Below are positions 1-9,842 of a stretch of 64,000 nucleotides of DNA, piece after piece; the stretch's first letter is position 1; each line of letters starts with the position of its first letter. The stretch covers positions 2,728,001-2,792,000 of the forward strand of contig JAWUZG010000005.1 in the NCBI GenBank assembly GCA_036785705.1. Direction: 5' to 3'. The notes beneath the pieces were generated by a model that saw nothing but the letters and a program-made list of their open reading frames with translations, did no database searches and had not been told where the DNA came from. A program made the position numbers and the translations under genes. This DNA comes from Acanthornis magna (lineage: Eukaryota; Chordata; Aves; Passeriformes; Acanthizidae).

Positions 1-3000
1 AAGCAATGTGAGTTATTTACAGAAGATGTTAAGGCACCAATCTAACAGCATGCTTGAGTACATGCTTGCTTTAAGCATGTAAGTACAGCTGATGTGCCCA
101 AAGATAAATATGTGCTTAAGAATTTTGCAGTACCCAAGGCCAAGTAGATTCCTCTGGTAGGGGATATATCAAGCAGAGTTAGAGGAGGAAAATCCTTTTT
201 TATTGCACTGTCCTTCTCCACTGTCCCTCACACCAAGCCTGCTAGGAAGGAGGGACTATTTTCAGCAGCAGGTAAGTAAACAACTAAATCTTTCTTCATC
301 TTGTGTAGCAAAACTAATTTCTCAATGGAAATAATTTTTTTGATTGCTGATGTTGGGTTCTCCAGATTAGTGAATTTTTTTTCGTTATTCTACTTTTAAA
401 AATCGATTTGAGGTATGGCTGGATTTATTTTTCAAGACAAAATGTTTGCCTTTCCCTCCCTGCCACCTCCAGAGTAGGGCTTTCCAGATTTCCTCATAGG
501 GAGAGTTTGATCCCCTTAGATCTAATCTTGAACCAAAGTGCACTTACCAGCTCAAGTCAGAAAAGGAATTAAAAAAGCTGTTTGTGTCAATGGCCTGTCT
601 TCCTACCGCTCATAGGCTTGGACACAGTGGCCTGCTTAGATGCATGGCTTGGGATTTCAGCAGTGACTTGGAAGGACCAGCTTGTGCCATCGTGGGCTCC
701 TGTGAGGCAAGATAGAGTAATCCTGATGAAGGGGGGATTTGGATGTGTGGAACATCTTGCTGAGGAGAACCCGACTTCTCACAGGGCTTTGTTTTGGAAA
801 GGCTTGCTCACAACAAGCCCCCAGTGAGAGAGCCCTAGGCTGCACCCTGGCTTGGTTAAAACCCTTCCTGAAACAGATGGAGATGCTGTTCATGAGTTCA
901 AGTGTCCCTGCTCCGTAACTGTGTGGGGAGGTGGGCATGGAAACCGTGAGATCCAGCTCTGTGAGAGCAATCCATTCACAGCTTGTGGCTGTCTTTGTGG
1001 CCCTGGGCTGGGCTTTTTTTGCTGTAGGGTCAAAGAAAATCTCAAGTCTGCATCTAAACCAGACATGCCCTCTTTATCTTAGTGTGATTTGAGGTGATAA
1101 AAACTACCTTTTGGAAGTTTAAAGCGAGAGAAAAGTAGGGAGCATTTATCAGCAGAACCCTTTGTAACACAAAGCAATATTTAAACTTGGGCTCAATATT
1201 CAAAGCTGAATGGCTCATCCCTTTCTAAGTGATGCCAGCACACAGGTAGGATGCATTTCCACACATTTCTGGGGGGAAGATAAAGCCCAGGGAGACTCAA
1301 AGATTCGGAGAAACTGTTAGCAAAGGTATTTATTTATGTTCTCTTTATCTTACACATTTAGGACCCTCTTTGGAGATAACTAAAGTGTCATTTCTTGTTC
1401 CTGGCCTCTTCTCAGTGTATAGGAACACACAGGTGGGCCAGGGTGGCAGGCATGCCCCATGAAATCCTCTGGGTAGCTGTAGCTTTACCTTGGGTATCTA
1501 TACATATTCCATTGAATAAGGAGCTTCAGAAGAGCTAGAAGTACCAAATTCATACCCTAGATGTCAGTAAAAGAAAAAAACATTAAAACCCATTAAAAAT
1601 AATTTTATAAAAGTCTGTGAATCAAGCAATGGGTTAGCCAGTTATTCATAAGATAATTCCCTATATGGACTGACAGTTGGAATCCCAAGTTTCAGCTCAA
1701 TCAAATTTACACAGCCCAAGTTATAACCTCTTCAAGATGGGGATTGTAACAGGAGCACTGACAGACCATAACTACTGTGCCTCTTTAGTAACAAAAGCTC
1801 AGCTACCTCACTGTGCCGTGGCTGCTGGTGGTGCAATAATTAAGACTGTATGGATTTGCATTATAGGTCAGGTTCTGGGAGGTTTTAAATGTACATAGTT
1901 CTAATCATGTTAGCTTGAAACGTAGCATAGAAATGCTCAGGGGCAGGTTACATGTTTACTTATAACAAGATATATAAATATTAAACCTACAATATGGCAA
2001 ATAACTAAGTAATGCAAACTAAACCCAGTTTGGCTGAAATCAAACATTTGATTAAAAACGAGATTTTATGGGCATTTAGTAGTGCCTTCCTCTGCCTGCC
2101 CACACACAAGCAAAACTCTTTGTGTGCTTCAAGGGAGGGTTTTGGCCATTTCAAAGTCTGTTCCCTGAGCACTTTGTGCCATTTATTTTATAGTCATCCC
2201 CAGAAAGCCCAGTCAAGGTTCAGGGCTCCATCATGCTAGGTGCTGTGCAAGCAGAGGCAGGCTGAAATCCCAGACCTTGCTGAAACCCACGGAGAAAAGT
2301 CTCCCAAGTTCGGGGTTTTATTCCAGGTCCTGCCTAGGGCGAGCCGATAACAAAATCTTTCTGTCACCTGGCGCTCAGATGTCTGTGATCCTGCACGGAC
2401 TCGCTGCTGTGTGTGCTGTGCTTGCTAGTAAGAGCTTGCAAAATCGGAGTTTATTTTGAGCCTTTATTAAAAAGGGGAAAAAAAAAAAAGGAGAAAAGGC
2501 AAAGCAGCGCACCCAAGTTTCTCCTGCGGGAATACTAATGCACATACTATTTCTAGAACGTGCAAGTCCTCTGCTCATTCACAGGAGTCAGGCTGGTGTG
2601 ATAAGAGTTCCACCCACGTTGCCTCCGCCTGATTGAGACTATCAAGACGGTGTCGGAAAGCACCCCGTGCGATCTGCCGTTATATAATGCAGCCCAGCTC
2701 CAGGGAACTGGCAGAGTTTTGGAATTTGTGTTTGGTCCTAATGTTCTGTAATGTTGGCAAGTGAGATTCCTGCTCTGAGTGAGTGACAGTTGGAGCTTCG
2801 AAGCAGGAACATTTGCCCACCAAAGTTGCTGAACTCACCCACTGCCAAGTCTGTCACTAAATTAGCAGATAGGCAGGGACAGCAGTACGTGGCATGAACT
2901 GTGTCACACTCCTTTGCACCTTCGGGTCCCAGTCCTGTGTGCCTCCCTGTGAGATGGAAGAAGGCCACAATTCTCAATTTTAGACAGTTTTATGTCCCTT

Positions 3001-4240
3001 TCTACAGCAACCTCTAATTATCTCATGTGCTTGAATGTAGGGAGGACCATGCTGTATCTCAGGCAGAGAGCTGAGGCATGAGGAAAGGGACAGATATATT
3101 TTGGCAGATTTAAATTGTAGACTAATTTTTACAGCATGAATGTTCTCACCTGGACACTCTGTCCTGCTGCTGCAGGTTACTGCCATTCCTGTGGGACAGG
3201 GATGGGTGCCCACCTCTGCTCTCAGCAGTTCCAGAGTATGACCTGGTGTCTCAGGGCTCTGGTTCAGAAGGGACAGGCTGACACGGAATGGGCACTCAGC
3301 TAATGAGACAGACCTTTCTCTAAGGTTGGCTTCCCCTTGGTGGCAGCCTGAAACCCACCATGGCCCTGATTTCAGTGTGTACCTCAGTTTGTTGAGGTGT
3401 AAGGCCACATTTCCTCCAGCTGACTTTGCTCTGGGGCTGGGAGTCCATAGCCAAAGAGCAGCTGATAACATGGCCAGGGGTGACTGCAGCTCCAAATGCT
3501 GCAGCAGGACTGCGAGGCATCCCCTGCCGCTTGGGCAAAGAACGGTCGTGGAGGAGCAGGAGGTGAGACAAGTTTGTGTCCATCTGCAGAACACGATCAC
3601 TGGGTCATCTCCTGTGCTGGCCTGGGTTTGTTTTCACCTGCCCTTCCAATCTACCAGCGTTTCTGGGTGTTAGCAGTCAGCATTTGGGCATTTCTCACTG
3701 TGTTTACTTGCTGTTTGCACGGCGTTTGTTAGTACAACCCAGCAAGGGACAGCAGTGTGCAAGAGGTACAGACAGGGCTAAAGATGCTCGGTGTGTCGCA
3801 GAGGTGCTGCGAGGGTGGAAGCAGAGATGCAGCTTGTGGGGTGCAGCGGGGCAGTGATGGGGCGTGTTGCCCTCGCCCCACAGCTCCCCTGGGGTGCTCC
3901 CATCCCCAGCTGTGCCCCCTGGCCCTGCCTTTGCCGCCGGTGCCGGGGCCAGCTCGGAGGCAGCTCAGCCCCCTGCCCCCGGACGCGCCGGGGCCGGTCC
4001 CCGTGGGGCTGACCCTGCTGCCACCATCAGCCTCTCCGGCAGCGCCGGGGGCCATCCGATCCCCCCTTTCCGCAGGGTGTCCGAGCCCAGGACACTGACG
4101 GGGGGTGCCGTGTCTCTGGGGGCTCAGCCCGGTCCTGCGGCAGGGGGCGGCTCCACGCCCCTCCCCACAGTGAAGGCAGCGCCCGGCGCTGGGGCTGAGG
4201 CTGTAGCAAACTCCCTCGCAAGAGCTGTTTGTTGACCACA
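1..4240. other. Upstream intergenic DNA, no gene recognised
   Basis: No open frame here resembles a known protein and no RNA gene is evident. Composition is mixed. A GC-rich patch at about 3850-4170 is CpG-rich and could be a small satellite CpG island about 3.3 kb upstream of the promoter. A TATATAA at about 2681-2687 follows a moderately GC-rich stretch but has no other promoter evidence. An A-rich run lies near 2475-2490. I see no interspersed repeat that I can name. Confidence 0.5.
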
Positions 4241-4249
4241 TTCACGTTC

Positions 4250-5470
4250 AGAGCCCTGAAGCTAAAAGCACTTTACACCATAAAATAAAAGCACTGTCTT
4301 TTTTTCTAAAAGGTTACGTCTGGAGGCCACGCTGCTCATACTTCATACAGAAAACTACTGAAAGGGCTATGAAATCCTCTATGATTTACACTCCCTCTCA
4401 GTGCATTAGGATATAGATCTACTCGACTCTAAAAATACTGTGGAGTTTCTAACTGACGTGAATATATGTGCATTATTTCAGAAAGTCTGTTAGAAAACTT
4501 GTCAACACATTATAAAGCATAAACCAGGACTTGGCCATTAAATACAGAGATCAGAGACAAAATGTATACGGCAGGAAGTGCAGAGAAAAGTCCCTCCATT
4601 CAAAAAAAAAGTCTATTAGCTAAAAGTTTACACACAATATACACCAAAAGGTTTAGAGAGAGACCGTGGACCGCAATTACAAGGCATAAATGGAATCAGT
4701 AGGGGCTTTACAGTCCCCAGCGCAGTTAACTGGGCTGCCAGAAAATAATTTTAATATTGTCATAATTTATTACCCACCGAAAGCCACATCAAGGATTGTA
4801 AATACAGTCACTTTGTGTCCACGACTGCTCGTTAAACAGCCTCGTTCCCTTCCCCTAAAAATACAATGAAATAAAAACCCACCTGCATTATTAATCTGCG
4901 GTCATGCCGTGTTAAAAATGTCTTCTCACTCCTTTTCTTTCTTGAGGTTTGTTATCTCCCTCCAATCACATGACAATGCGAAGCGCTGGGGGAGGGGGGG
5001 GACAGGAACGAGGGGGAGCCCAGAACTATTGCGATCAAATGCTAATATTAATAATTATCCAGCCAGGATGAAATATTATTTTTAAGGCAGCGAGTTTCCA
5101 TTTAATTCGAGGCATTTTTACGGTGCTGGAATTAAGGGCATGCTGATGGTAAGAACATCCTCACTGCCATTCATGAAAGCATCTGTAAAATTAGCTCTTG
5201 ACTGTAGGTTTTGAGATGCGGTCTGGGAAGTCACCTCTAGAATCTCAAACACGGCACGATAATGAAACAGATTCAGTTGTCACCAAGTGCTTAATTTGCT
5301 ATGATTTTTAAAAAAGAAAATCAGTGAAACGATGCCTGTGATTGGGAATAAGCACAGGTAGGTGTTCTGATGCAGGTTGGCTTTAGAGAGCGTAATGAAT
5401 TGTAATTCAGAGGAGTGTTAACTGCGAACCGCAGAACCTTTCAGGGGTAATAAAGTCATTACTTTTTACA
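4250..5470. promoter_or_regulatory. Candidate upstream conserved non-coding block
   Basis: This AT-rich stretch directly upstream of the CpG island is rich in TAAT/ATTA homeodomain cores. The run around 5041-5060, GCTAATATTAATAATTATCC, is followed by CATTTAATTCG near 5100. There are also runs such as GCATTATTAATCTGCGG near 4890 and CCAATCACATGAC near 4963. It has no coding potential and no repeat signature. The pattern is typical of deeply conserved enhancers beside developmental regulators. This is inference from composition; no alignment was available. Confidence 0.35.
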
Positions 5471-7139
5471 TTGCAGCCACCTTCCAAAGCTTTATACGTG
5501 CCATTAGATATAAATCAAGCCCCATATATATATCTACATCTCCGGTACAGACACACACGCCCGTGTTTCGCGTAGGGACATGTGCACGCCTGGCACCGCC
5601 AGCCCTGGGAGCGGCGTGAGCCCAGGAGCCGCCGCTGTTGTCGCCTACGGCTGGGTCCCCCCCGCCACATCCCGCATCTGCTCCCGCACCCTGCCCCGGC
5701 AGCCGCGGGACGCATCTCCGCGCTGGGGTCGCCTGTGCCGCTGAATAAAGGACGGCAGCAGGGGCCGAGGGGGGGGCTGAGCGGCGGCGGGCGGAGCCGG
5801 GGGGCGGCTGGCGGGAAGCTGAAACCATCCCACGGCGGAGCGGCTCGGCCCGGCCCCTGACAGCTCCGCCGGTGCGCGCTCGGGCTCGCCCCGCCAACAG
5901 GTCCCCGCCGAGCCCCGGCCCCCGCCCGCCCCCTCGCTCCCCCGGGCGGCCGCGGCTCTGCCTGGCAAAGTCTCCCTTACGGCGGCGGGCAGTTCCTCGT
6001 TCCCCCGGGCTCTCGCCCGACGCTCCGCTCCGGCTGTCCGCCGCCGTCCCGGGCACGGTTACCCCCTCGCATTCCCTTCGCAGCCGCACTTTGCTCCGCA
6101 CACCCGTTCGCGTCCAGAGCTTATTTCTACCGCAACCTGATCCCTCCCGGTGCCGGCAGTGCTCGCCTCGCTTCGGGTCCTTTAGGCGAAGTTGCAGCCG
6201 CAGCCGCCGCCGCCGCATCCTCCCAACTCCAGCCACTTCTCGGTGCCTCCTGCCGCCTCGGCTCCCCCCCTCTCCCGCCCTCCCCCGTTGCCAGCCCGCT
6301 GCCCGCGCCGCCCCGCCGCCGGCAGCCCCGCGTTTCCCTTTCGTTCAGAGCCCGTGGCTGCGGGCAGGACTCGGAGCGCCGCCGGGGAAGAAGGGGGGCT
6401 CCGGGGCTGGCGGGCGCGAGCAGTCCGCGGGGAAAGCTGCGAGGTCCCGCTGCCCTCCGCTCCCCCCCGCCCCGCTCCTGCGGCTTCTCCTCCCGTGCCT
6501 GCCGCTTCCTCGCCCGCCAAATTCCGCTCGCTGCTCCCCCGCCCGCCCCGGGGCAAGGCCCGCCGCCGAAGTTTCTCGCGGCCCGGCCGGGCCCGAGCCC
6601 CCGCCGCCCCCCAGCTCCCCGCGCGGCCGCCGCCGCCGTCCCCCGGGGACGGGCCGCAGCTCCCGGGAGGAGGGGACTCGGCGGCTTCGAGGGGGATGGG
6701 GGGGGCGAGCGGGGAAGCCGGGAGCCGGATGCCCCCCCTTGCTTTTTGGGTGGTCTCCGGTCCTACCTGGCTTCCCCCAGCTCCCCCACCTCCTCGGCAC
6801 AGCCCGCGGCCAGCCTGCCCTGCAGCCCTCTCTGCCCGGCTCTGGCTTCACCGATGTGTTTGCTTTTCCAGCGGGGGTGTGCGTGCGAGAGCTGCCGCTG
6901 CCTGCCTGCCTGCTCGCTTTCTCCCGCTCCCTTTCCTCCCTTCTCTCTCCTCGCGTGCGTGTTTAATTTCCCCCCTCGCCCCTCTCCCGGGTCCCCTCTT
7001 GCACCCGCTCCTCCGCGGCCACTCGCGGCTCCGGCCGCCGCCCCCTCCGCCCCCGGCTCCCCGGCTCCATTCGGCAGCGTGCGCCGGGCGGCCGGTGCAC
7101 CCCCCCCCGCCGCGCCCCCTCCCCTCTCCCCCCTGCGAT

Positions 7140-7330
7140 CACTGTCCATTGGCTTGTCCTGCTCTCTTTTTCATGTCCAGCCCCTGATGAGTGTCCATTG
7201 GTGTTGCCTTCGCCTTCCCTCCTCCCCTCTCCCCGGCTTGCCCTGCCCATGTTTTGTATGTCTCTGTCCATCCAGGCTCCTGACGTTCAAGTTCGCAGGG
7301 ACGTCACGTCCGCACTTGAACTTGCAGCTC
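7140..7330 (+). promoter_or_regulatory. BCL11A: BCL11A core promoter region: two inverted CCAAT boxes and CRE-like dyad
   Basis: Two identical TGTCCATTGG elements place ATTGG (CCAAT on the minus strand, NF-Y type) at 7148-7152 and 7197-7201, 49 bases apart. About 85 bases further on lies a nested dyad. GTTCAAGT (7285-7292) and ACTTGAAC (7314-7321) are exact inverted copies, enclosing the odd palindrome GGACGTCACGTCC (7299-7311). The centre matches the CRE TGACGTCA at 7 of 8 positions, and another half-site, TGACG, is at 7281-7285. No TATA box is evident, as expected for a CpG-island promoter. Promoter assignment rests on position relative to exon 1 and motif content. Confidence 0.6.
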
Positions 7331-7356
7331 AGGGGGGCTTTTGCCATTTTTTTCAT

Positions 7357-7424
7357 CTCTCTCTCTCCTTCTCTCTCTCCCTCTCTCTCTCTCCCTCTCC
7401 CTCTCTCTCTTTTTTTTCCTTGCA

Positions 7425-7461
<37 letters not shown>
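7357..7461 (+). repeat. (CT)n tract, T8 and A36 homopolymer in the BCL11A leader
   Basis: A polypyrimidine tract of CT repeats ends in eight T (7410-7417), followed by CCTTGCAC and 36 consecutive A (7426-7461). The T run and A run could pair as a short hairpin in RNA. The CT tract is a homopurine/homopyrimidine element. The run of A lies only three bases before the first upstream ATG. Such a run is expected to vary in length between individuals and is prone to assembly error. Confidence 0.85.
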
Positions 7462-7462
<1 letters not shown>

Positions 7463-7464
7463 CC

Positions 7465-7518
7465 ATGACTGCTATCCCACAATTCATCTTCCCTGCGCCA
7501 TCTTTGTATTATTTCTAA
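7465..7518 (+). CDS. Upstream ORF 1 in BCL11A leader, 17 residues
   Basis: The ATG at 7465 follows GCC (G at -3, A at +4: a moderate initiation context) immediately after the 36-A tract. It encodes MTAIPQFIFPAPSLYYF and stops with TAA at 7516-7518, 121 bases before the BCL11A start and in a different frame. My memory of the human leader gives a nearly identical peptide, which would mean selection on the reading frame or on the RNA. It is the best-placed upstream start, so it could lower initiation at the main ATG. No function is known to me. Listed as CDS only in the sense of a translatable uORF. Confidence 0.5.
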   Translation: MTAIPQFIFPAPSLYYF

Positions 7519-7528
7519 TTTATTTTGG

Positions 7529-7600
7529 ATGTCAAAAGACATTGATGAAGATATTTTCTCTGGAGTCTCCTTCCTCTCTAACCCGTCTCTCCCGATGTGA
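7529..7600 (+). CDS. Upstream ORF 2 in BCL11A leader, 23 residues, ends in ATG-TGA
   Basis: The ATG at 7529 (T at -3, weak context) opens a 23-codon frame, acidic at first (MSKDIDEDIFSG), closed by TGA at 7598-7600. It is in frame with BCL11A but separated from it by that stop. Its last sense codon is itself an ATG directly followed by TGA (7595-7600), a minimal start-stop element of the kind that can stall ribosomes. Expression is not demonstrated. Confidence 0.3.
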   Translation: MSKDIDEDIFSGVSFLSNPSLPM

Positions 7601-7676
7601 ACCGAGCGACTCACAAGCCACCGAAGCCACCAACCCACCATGTCGCGCCGCAAGCAAGGCAAACCCCAGCACTTAA
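7545..7676 (+). CDS. Overlapping upstream ORF 3, runs across the BCL11A start codon
   Basis: The ATG at 7545 (T at -3, A at +4: weak) opens a 43-residue frame beginning MKIFSLESPSS. It passes through the BCL11A ATG in the +2 frame and ends with TAA at 7674-7676. Ribosomes that start here cannot initiate at 7640, so this is the potentially most inhibitory of the upstream frames. Its weak context suggests frequent leaky scanning. Coding potential is unproven. Confidence 0.25.
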   Translation: MKIFSLESPSSLTRLSRCEPSDSQATEATNPPCRAASKANPST

Positions 7677-7694
7677 GCAAACGGGAATTTTCAC
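7640..7694 (+). CDS. BCL11A: BCL11A coding exon 1 (residues 1-18 plus first base of codon 19)
   Basis: The ATG at 7640 sits in a good context (A at -3, CCACC before it) and opens an 18-codon reading frame giving MSRRKQGKPQHLSKREFS. It then meets a consensus donor, C|GTAAGT, at 7694/7695. This peptide is the invariant N-terminus of BCL11A. In the family it is a FOG1/SALL-like SRRKQ motif that docks on RBBP4/7 and recruits the NuRD co-repressor complex in the nucleus. The exon ends in phase 1: its last C joins CC of exon 2 to make Pro19, restoring the reading frame into ...FS-PEPLEA. The only further in-frame upstream start, at 7529, is closed by TGA at 7598, so 7640 is the proper start. BCL11B shares a similar N-terminus, but exon 2 and the leader fit BCL11A. 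The gene is incomplete here because its 3' exons lie to the right of the window. Confidence 0.97.
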
Positions 7695-8522
7695 GTAAGT
7701 AACCCGGAGAGCAATTTATTTAATTTCCCCTTCACGGATTTAATTTTTAATTTGAGCGAGAGCAGGGAAAAGAAAAATTTAAAAGTGAGAGCGAGTGAGC
7801 GAGTCGGGGAAAAAATTAACTCAGCGCTGGCTCGGGATTCTCAGCATTCCGGTTAATTTGTCCCTCCCTAATTTAATCACCTTGATGACTTTTCTGCTCT
7901 TTCTGCCTGTGCCCCTCGCCCGCCGGCGCGCACTCCGCTGCCCCGCTCCGCGCTCGCCTCTCGCCTCCCGCTCTCCGCGCTCTTTGGCGGCAAGAGCAGC
8001 AGCTCTCGCCCCGGCACCGGGAGAGGCGCGGGCGAGGTGCGGGGCTGCCGGGGGCACAACCGGCCGAAAGTGGGAAGAAATTCCTGCGGGAGCGGCGGGC
8101 TGGACGCCGGACACCGCGGTGGCCGGGCGGGCGGGATCTGCGGGCGAGCGGAGCTCGGAGAAAGTCCGGCGGCCGGAGCCCTCCGGGCTGCCGGCGGGCT
8201 CGCCCCCTCGCCCCGCGGCGCCCTCCCGGGGGGGGGCTCAGCCGAGCCGAGCCGGGCCGCCTCCCTTTTGTTTCCGCCGCGGGGTGCGGGGTGGCCGTCC
8301 CGCCGTCCCCCGCTCCCCGCCGCCCCGGGCCGGCGCCGTGCGGGGCTCCGCCGCCCCGACCTCGCCCCGCGCCCGCCCCGCCGCCGCTCCGGCTGGGGCT
8401 GGGGCGGGGGGCGGCACCGGGCGGCGAGGGAGCCGAGCCGAGCCGCGCCGCGCCGGCTGGGATTCCCTCCTCGCCCTCGCCTCGCGTTCTCCCGCTCGCT
8501 TACTATTTTTTGGAAGATTTTC

Positions 8523-8539
8523 AAAAAAAAAAAAAAAAA
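8523..8539 (+). repeat. Poly-A tract (17) in intron 1 CpG island
   Basis: There are seventeen consecutive A between GC-rich flanks. Together with A13 at 8946-8958 and the A/T palindrome at 9411-9446, it forms a series of poly(dA:dT) tracts within 2 kb downstream of exon 1. Poly(dA:dT) stiffens DNA and disfavours nucleosomes. No target-site duplication or retrocopy is attached. Confidence 0.85.
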
Positions 8540-8648
8540 GTGGAAGTGGATTTTGATTGGGAAAAATCTCGTGTCTGAATGTTTACAAGCACCGCGTGTG
8601 CGGGGAGCCTCCTGCCAACAAACACAGGCGAGAGCGAGCCCGGGCTGA

Positions 8649-8684
8649 GCACACACGCGCGCACACACACACGCACACACACAC
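8649..8684. repeat. Alternating purine-pyrimidine (CA/CG) microsatellite
   Basis: There are 36 bases of uninterrupted purine-pyrimidine alternation, mixing CA and CG dinucleotides, inside the CpG island 1 kb downstream of exon 1. Such tracts favour Z-DNA when negatively supercoiled, as behind an active promoter, and are usually length-polymorphic. Confidence 0.85.
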
Positions 8685-9410
8685 TCGCACCCTCACACCC
8701 GCGAACGGCCCTTTCTCGCCGCCGCATTTCAGCCCCAAACCAAATCCGCTCTCCCCGGGAGAGAAAAAACAAACCCCGAGCCCCACCACCCTGTTCGCAA
8801 CAAAAACTCTCCGGCTCCCTCCGTCCCTCCCTCCAGCCGCCACCACACACACCAGGGCTAGATGCAAGATAAGCGGGAGCGCTCTTTGCACAACAAAAGG
8901 CAACTCGAGCTGGAAAGGTTTGGGGCGAGGGGGGTGGGAAGGGAGAAAAAAAAAAAAATCCCCTTTTCCTCGGGGTGAGCCGGGGGGAAGGGGAAATGCT
9001 GCATGCTTCTCCTCACTCCTTTCCCCCCCTTTTCTTTATTTCTTCCTTTCTCTCTCTCCCATTACTCCCGGCGGGTTTTGTTCCCTCCCAGGGATAGCAG
9101 AAAACCCAGGGCCGTTTCTTCCTGCCAACCATCCCCAGCTCCCTCGGCCCTTCGCAAAACCCCCCAAACTTTCCGCCGCGATTTCTCTCCCCCACGGCCG
9201 CCCAGACATTCCAGCCAGGTTCGCACATGGAGCGAAGGAAGCAGCGCTGGCTCTTTGCAGGCGGCCGCTCCGCCGCGGGCAGGGCCGGCCGCGGGCTCTG
9301 CCTGCCCAAAGTTTGCCCTAAAACCCGGGGTGTGGTGGGGGCTCAACCCCTCCCCTCGCCCCCAGTCGTTTCTCCCCTCTTTTCCCCGCTACTTTTCGGG
9401 GCGCCTTTTC

Positions 9411-9446
<36 letters not shown>
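9411..9446. repeat. A-tract/T-tract inverted repeat
   Basis: A9-G-A11 (9411-9431) is followed at once by T15 (9432-9446). The A11/T15 junction is a perfect loop-free palindrome able to extrude a small cruciform. It lies in the intron 1 CpG island between GC-rich flanks. Confidence 0.85.
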
Positions 9447-9842
9447 AATTGTCGGGATGGGGTGCAGCATCAGTGGCTTATGGGAGTCCGGCTCCCCCTG
9501 GAAATGGGGTGCGGGGGGGTGCTTTCCCCCCGGGCAGCCCTAGAAGTGGGGTGCGGGGAACGGGAATCGCGGCAGAACCGGAGGAGGGGGTGGGGGCTCC
9601 GACTCGCCCCCCGGGGCAGCGGAGACGGGCGGGATCCCCGCGGCTGCTTCTCGCCGAGAAAGCCGCGGGCCGGCGCGGAGTTCCCGCACGTGCGGGGCGG
9701 GAGCGGCGGCCGGGACGGGCCCGGGGGGTTCCTCCGGCGAGAGCCGCCCCGGCGGTGGGGAGGGGGGATGTGGGTGGGCCGGGAGCTGGGGGGGGAAAGG
9801 GAGGCCTGGCCGGGGGAGCGGCGCGCCGGGGGATGCGGCGGC

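Larger units (their letters stand above)
7310..7639 (+). other. BCL11A: BCL11A 5' untranslated leader (start inferred)
   Basis: The stretch before the start codon closely resembles the BCL11A leader as I remember it from mammals, especially about 7461-7600. It contains in order a CT-rich tract (about 7357-7410), eight T, the spacer CCTTGCAC, 36 consecutive A (7426-7461), and then an AT-rich segment with several upstream ATGs. The transcription start is not visible from sequence; about 7310 is a guess from the dyad and CCAAT-box positions. The 3' half has low CpG content although it lies inside a CpG island, which suggests selection on sequence other than GC. Confidence 0.6.

Noticed and set aside
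1090..1110. GTGATAAAAAC as a counterpart of the mammalian +58 GATA site
   Set aside because: Lies upstream of the gene rather than in intron 2, and the flanks do not resemble the enhancer as I remember it.
5466..7187. Long open frames on both strands (256, 364 and 331 residues) in the CpG island
   Set aside because: They are Pro/Arg/Ala/Gly-rich, overlap each other in several frames, match no protein I know, and are what random high-GC DNA with few stops gives.
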